Below, piece by piece: positions 62,732 to 64,000 of a DNA stretch of 64,000 nt. The notes beneath the pieces are model-generated. The model was not told where the DNA came from. It made no database searches and worked only from the letters and a program-made list of their open reading frames with translations. The stretch lies in NCBI RefSeq assembly GCF_022605725.1, contig NC_065563.1, forward strand, positions 6,722,518 to 6,786,517, given 5' to 3'. The stretch comes from Anthonomus grandis grandis (taxonomy: Eukaryota; Arthropoda; Insecta; Coleoptera; Curculionidae). How positions within the stretch are numbered: position 1 is the first letter of the stretch; the number at the start of each line of letters is the position of its first letter. The position numbers were made by a program, and so were the translations under genes.

Positions 62732-64000
62732 AGCATAGAAAATTTTCAAATAATTGTACACATTTTTACGTTTCAACGGCAATTTTCAGCTATTTTCATA
62801 CAAAACAACGTGTTTTTATGCCAGCGTATCGCAAGCACACAACACAAAATATATAGACAAATCTAATAGTGTCCTCTCGCTTGGCAATAGAAGCTATTGT
62901 AACTAACTTGACAGTTTGACGTAACTAATTGGACCAATCAAAATGGTAGAAAGGCCTGGCCAAATTAAGGTGGGAAAATTCAAATTTCATTTAATAAGAA
63001 ATCTCATGTTATTAATTAATTGCAATATCCAAAGCAGACACCTAATCATAAAGGTTACTTTTTGATTAGGTGTTAGCATCAGATATTGATCAGAATAAAA
63101 TAAAATTCTTCAGCTTTATTTCACATACATTTCATTTACTAAATGAGTTAATGTACTCCAATAATCAGTTAACAATAGTGTACAACATATCACCAATTTC
63201 AAAATGGAAATAAAATAATGTTTTTCCTTAATACATTTTTTATTTAATTTTCCTGAAAAATAATTACTTAAAAATATATCATAAAAAATTAAATAAAATT
63301 GAAATTATATACATAATATGCAATAATTCATTATAACAGATATTATATAAATAAGAATTAATCTGAAATTGTTTAAAAGTATTTTGCTACCACTGAACTA
63401 TTCCAACCCAAACAGATTAGAAAATATTGTGAAGATTTTTGTGTTATTTTCTTATCATACATGTTAAGATATTACCATTAGGTTAATAATATCCCTATTT
63501 TACTAACACAAACAGATTGTATAGAGGATAACAATATATTATTATTAATAATAAATATTTTTTATTTGCAAAAATACAATACACAAAATATTTATAAGTA
63601 TAGTACAAAACTATACATGCAAATAAAAGGCCGACAAATTCAAATTTCTACAGTGCAGATTCTTATCTTCAACATTGTGATTCGAAAAAAAAAAGAACAT
63701 TTTATAAAGTATATAGTTCACCTAGCAGACAATTAAGATAATCTTTTTAGATAATACTTAAGACTACCCAAGTAACATTTTCTCAAGCAGTTGGTTTTTA
63801 AAGTTGCCTTTTAGCCGCACCAAGGTTCTGCAATAGTCATTGGCTTGCTTGATGGAACTATTTAGGTTAAATTTTGTGCTAATAGGAACTAGGAACCTTA
63901 GGCAAATTAAAAATCTAATTAGTTCTAGTCAAGTGTCAACAATAACGTTGTTATGGCCATAAACGAGGGCTTGATGGTTTTGAGATAATAAGGTTTTGGA
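62732..64000. other. AT-rich intergenic, no gene seen
   Basis: No coding frame of note, and no element ends that I could pair. The last 250 bp are less AT-rich, but I could not read a coding frame from them. Confidence 0.4.

Overview
This is an AT-rich animal nuclear DNA window, almost certainly from an insect. The evidence is spliced genes with GT-AG introns, a secreted insect-type dsRNase, and a dense transposon load typical of insects (BEL/Pao, Ty1/copia, Ty3/gypsy, CR1/Jockey-like and RNase H-bearing LINEs, mariner-like, piggyBac-like and foldback elements). A beetle is a reasonable guess, but nothing in the sequence settles the order. Nothing bacterial was seen: no operons and no CRISPR.

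Two host genes are supported, both on the + strand. Gene 1 has six in-frame exons between 24407 and 53723 and encodes a long, mostly disordered, Q/N/S-rich protein that I do not recognise. Its 5' part may lie upstream. Its two largest introns (27744-39359 and 40011-53370) are packed with transposons. Gene 2 begins about 260 bp downstream. It has a short signal-peptide exon (53985-54042) and a main exon (54111-55255), and encodes an intact 400-residue DNA/RNA non-specific endonuclease of the insect dsRNase type.

Layout: 1-1250 is a broken Ty3/gypsy gag and protease. 1530-2463 is a mariner-like deletion derivative. 2500-6830 is a near-complete two-ORF LINE. 7596-16424 is a BEL/Pao element with near-identical LTRs, a TSD and a tRNA-Tyr primer site, carrying a nested Tc1/mariner-type transposon (8193-10295). 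16954-17570 holds foldback elements. 17832-23705 is an old RNase H LINE split by a second LINE (18310-23030). 24407-27743 carries exons 1-3 of gene 1. 27806-32517 is a Ty1/copia element and 33563-37856 is a BEL fragment interrupted by another LINE. Both sit inside a degenerate tandem array of roughly 180 bp units that fills intron 3. 39360-40010 is exon 4. Intron 4 contains a piggyBac-like element (40428-42200), a foldback MITE (42822-43162), a 5'-truncated LINE (43500-44718), an unidentified transposon ORF (44790-45534) and a near-intact Jockey/CR1-like LINE (48436-52500). Exons 5-6 and gene 2 follow. 55425-57911 is a 5'-truncated LINE with a 36-nt poly(A) tail. 58340-59960 holds small foldback repeats. 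60371-62731 is a mariner-like transposon with an uninterrupted transposase and unusually long inverted repeats that overlap its coding sequence.

The most unusual observations are the tandem array that reaches both splice sites of intron 3 of gene 1, the mariner-like element whose terminal repeats of more than 500 bp overlap the transposase C-terminus, the DD77E spacing of the transposase nested in the BEL element, and the mismatch between nearly identical BEL LTRs and a many-times-broken coding region.
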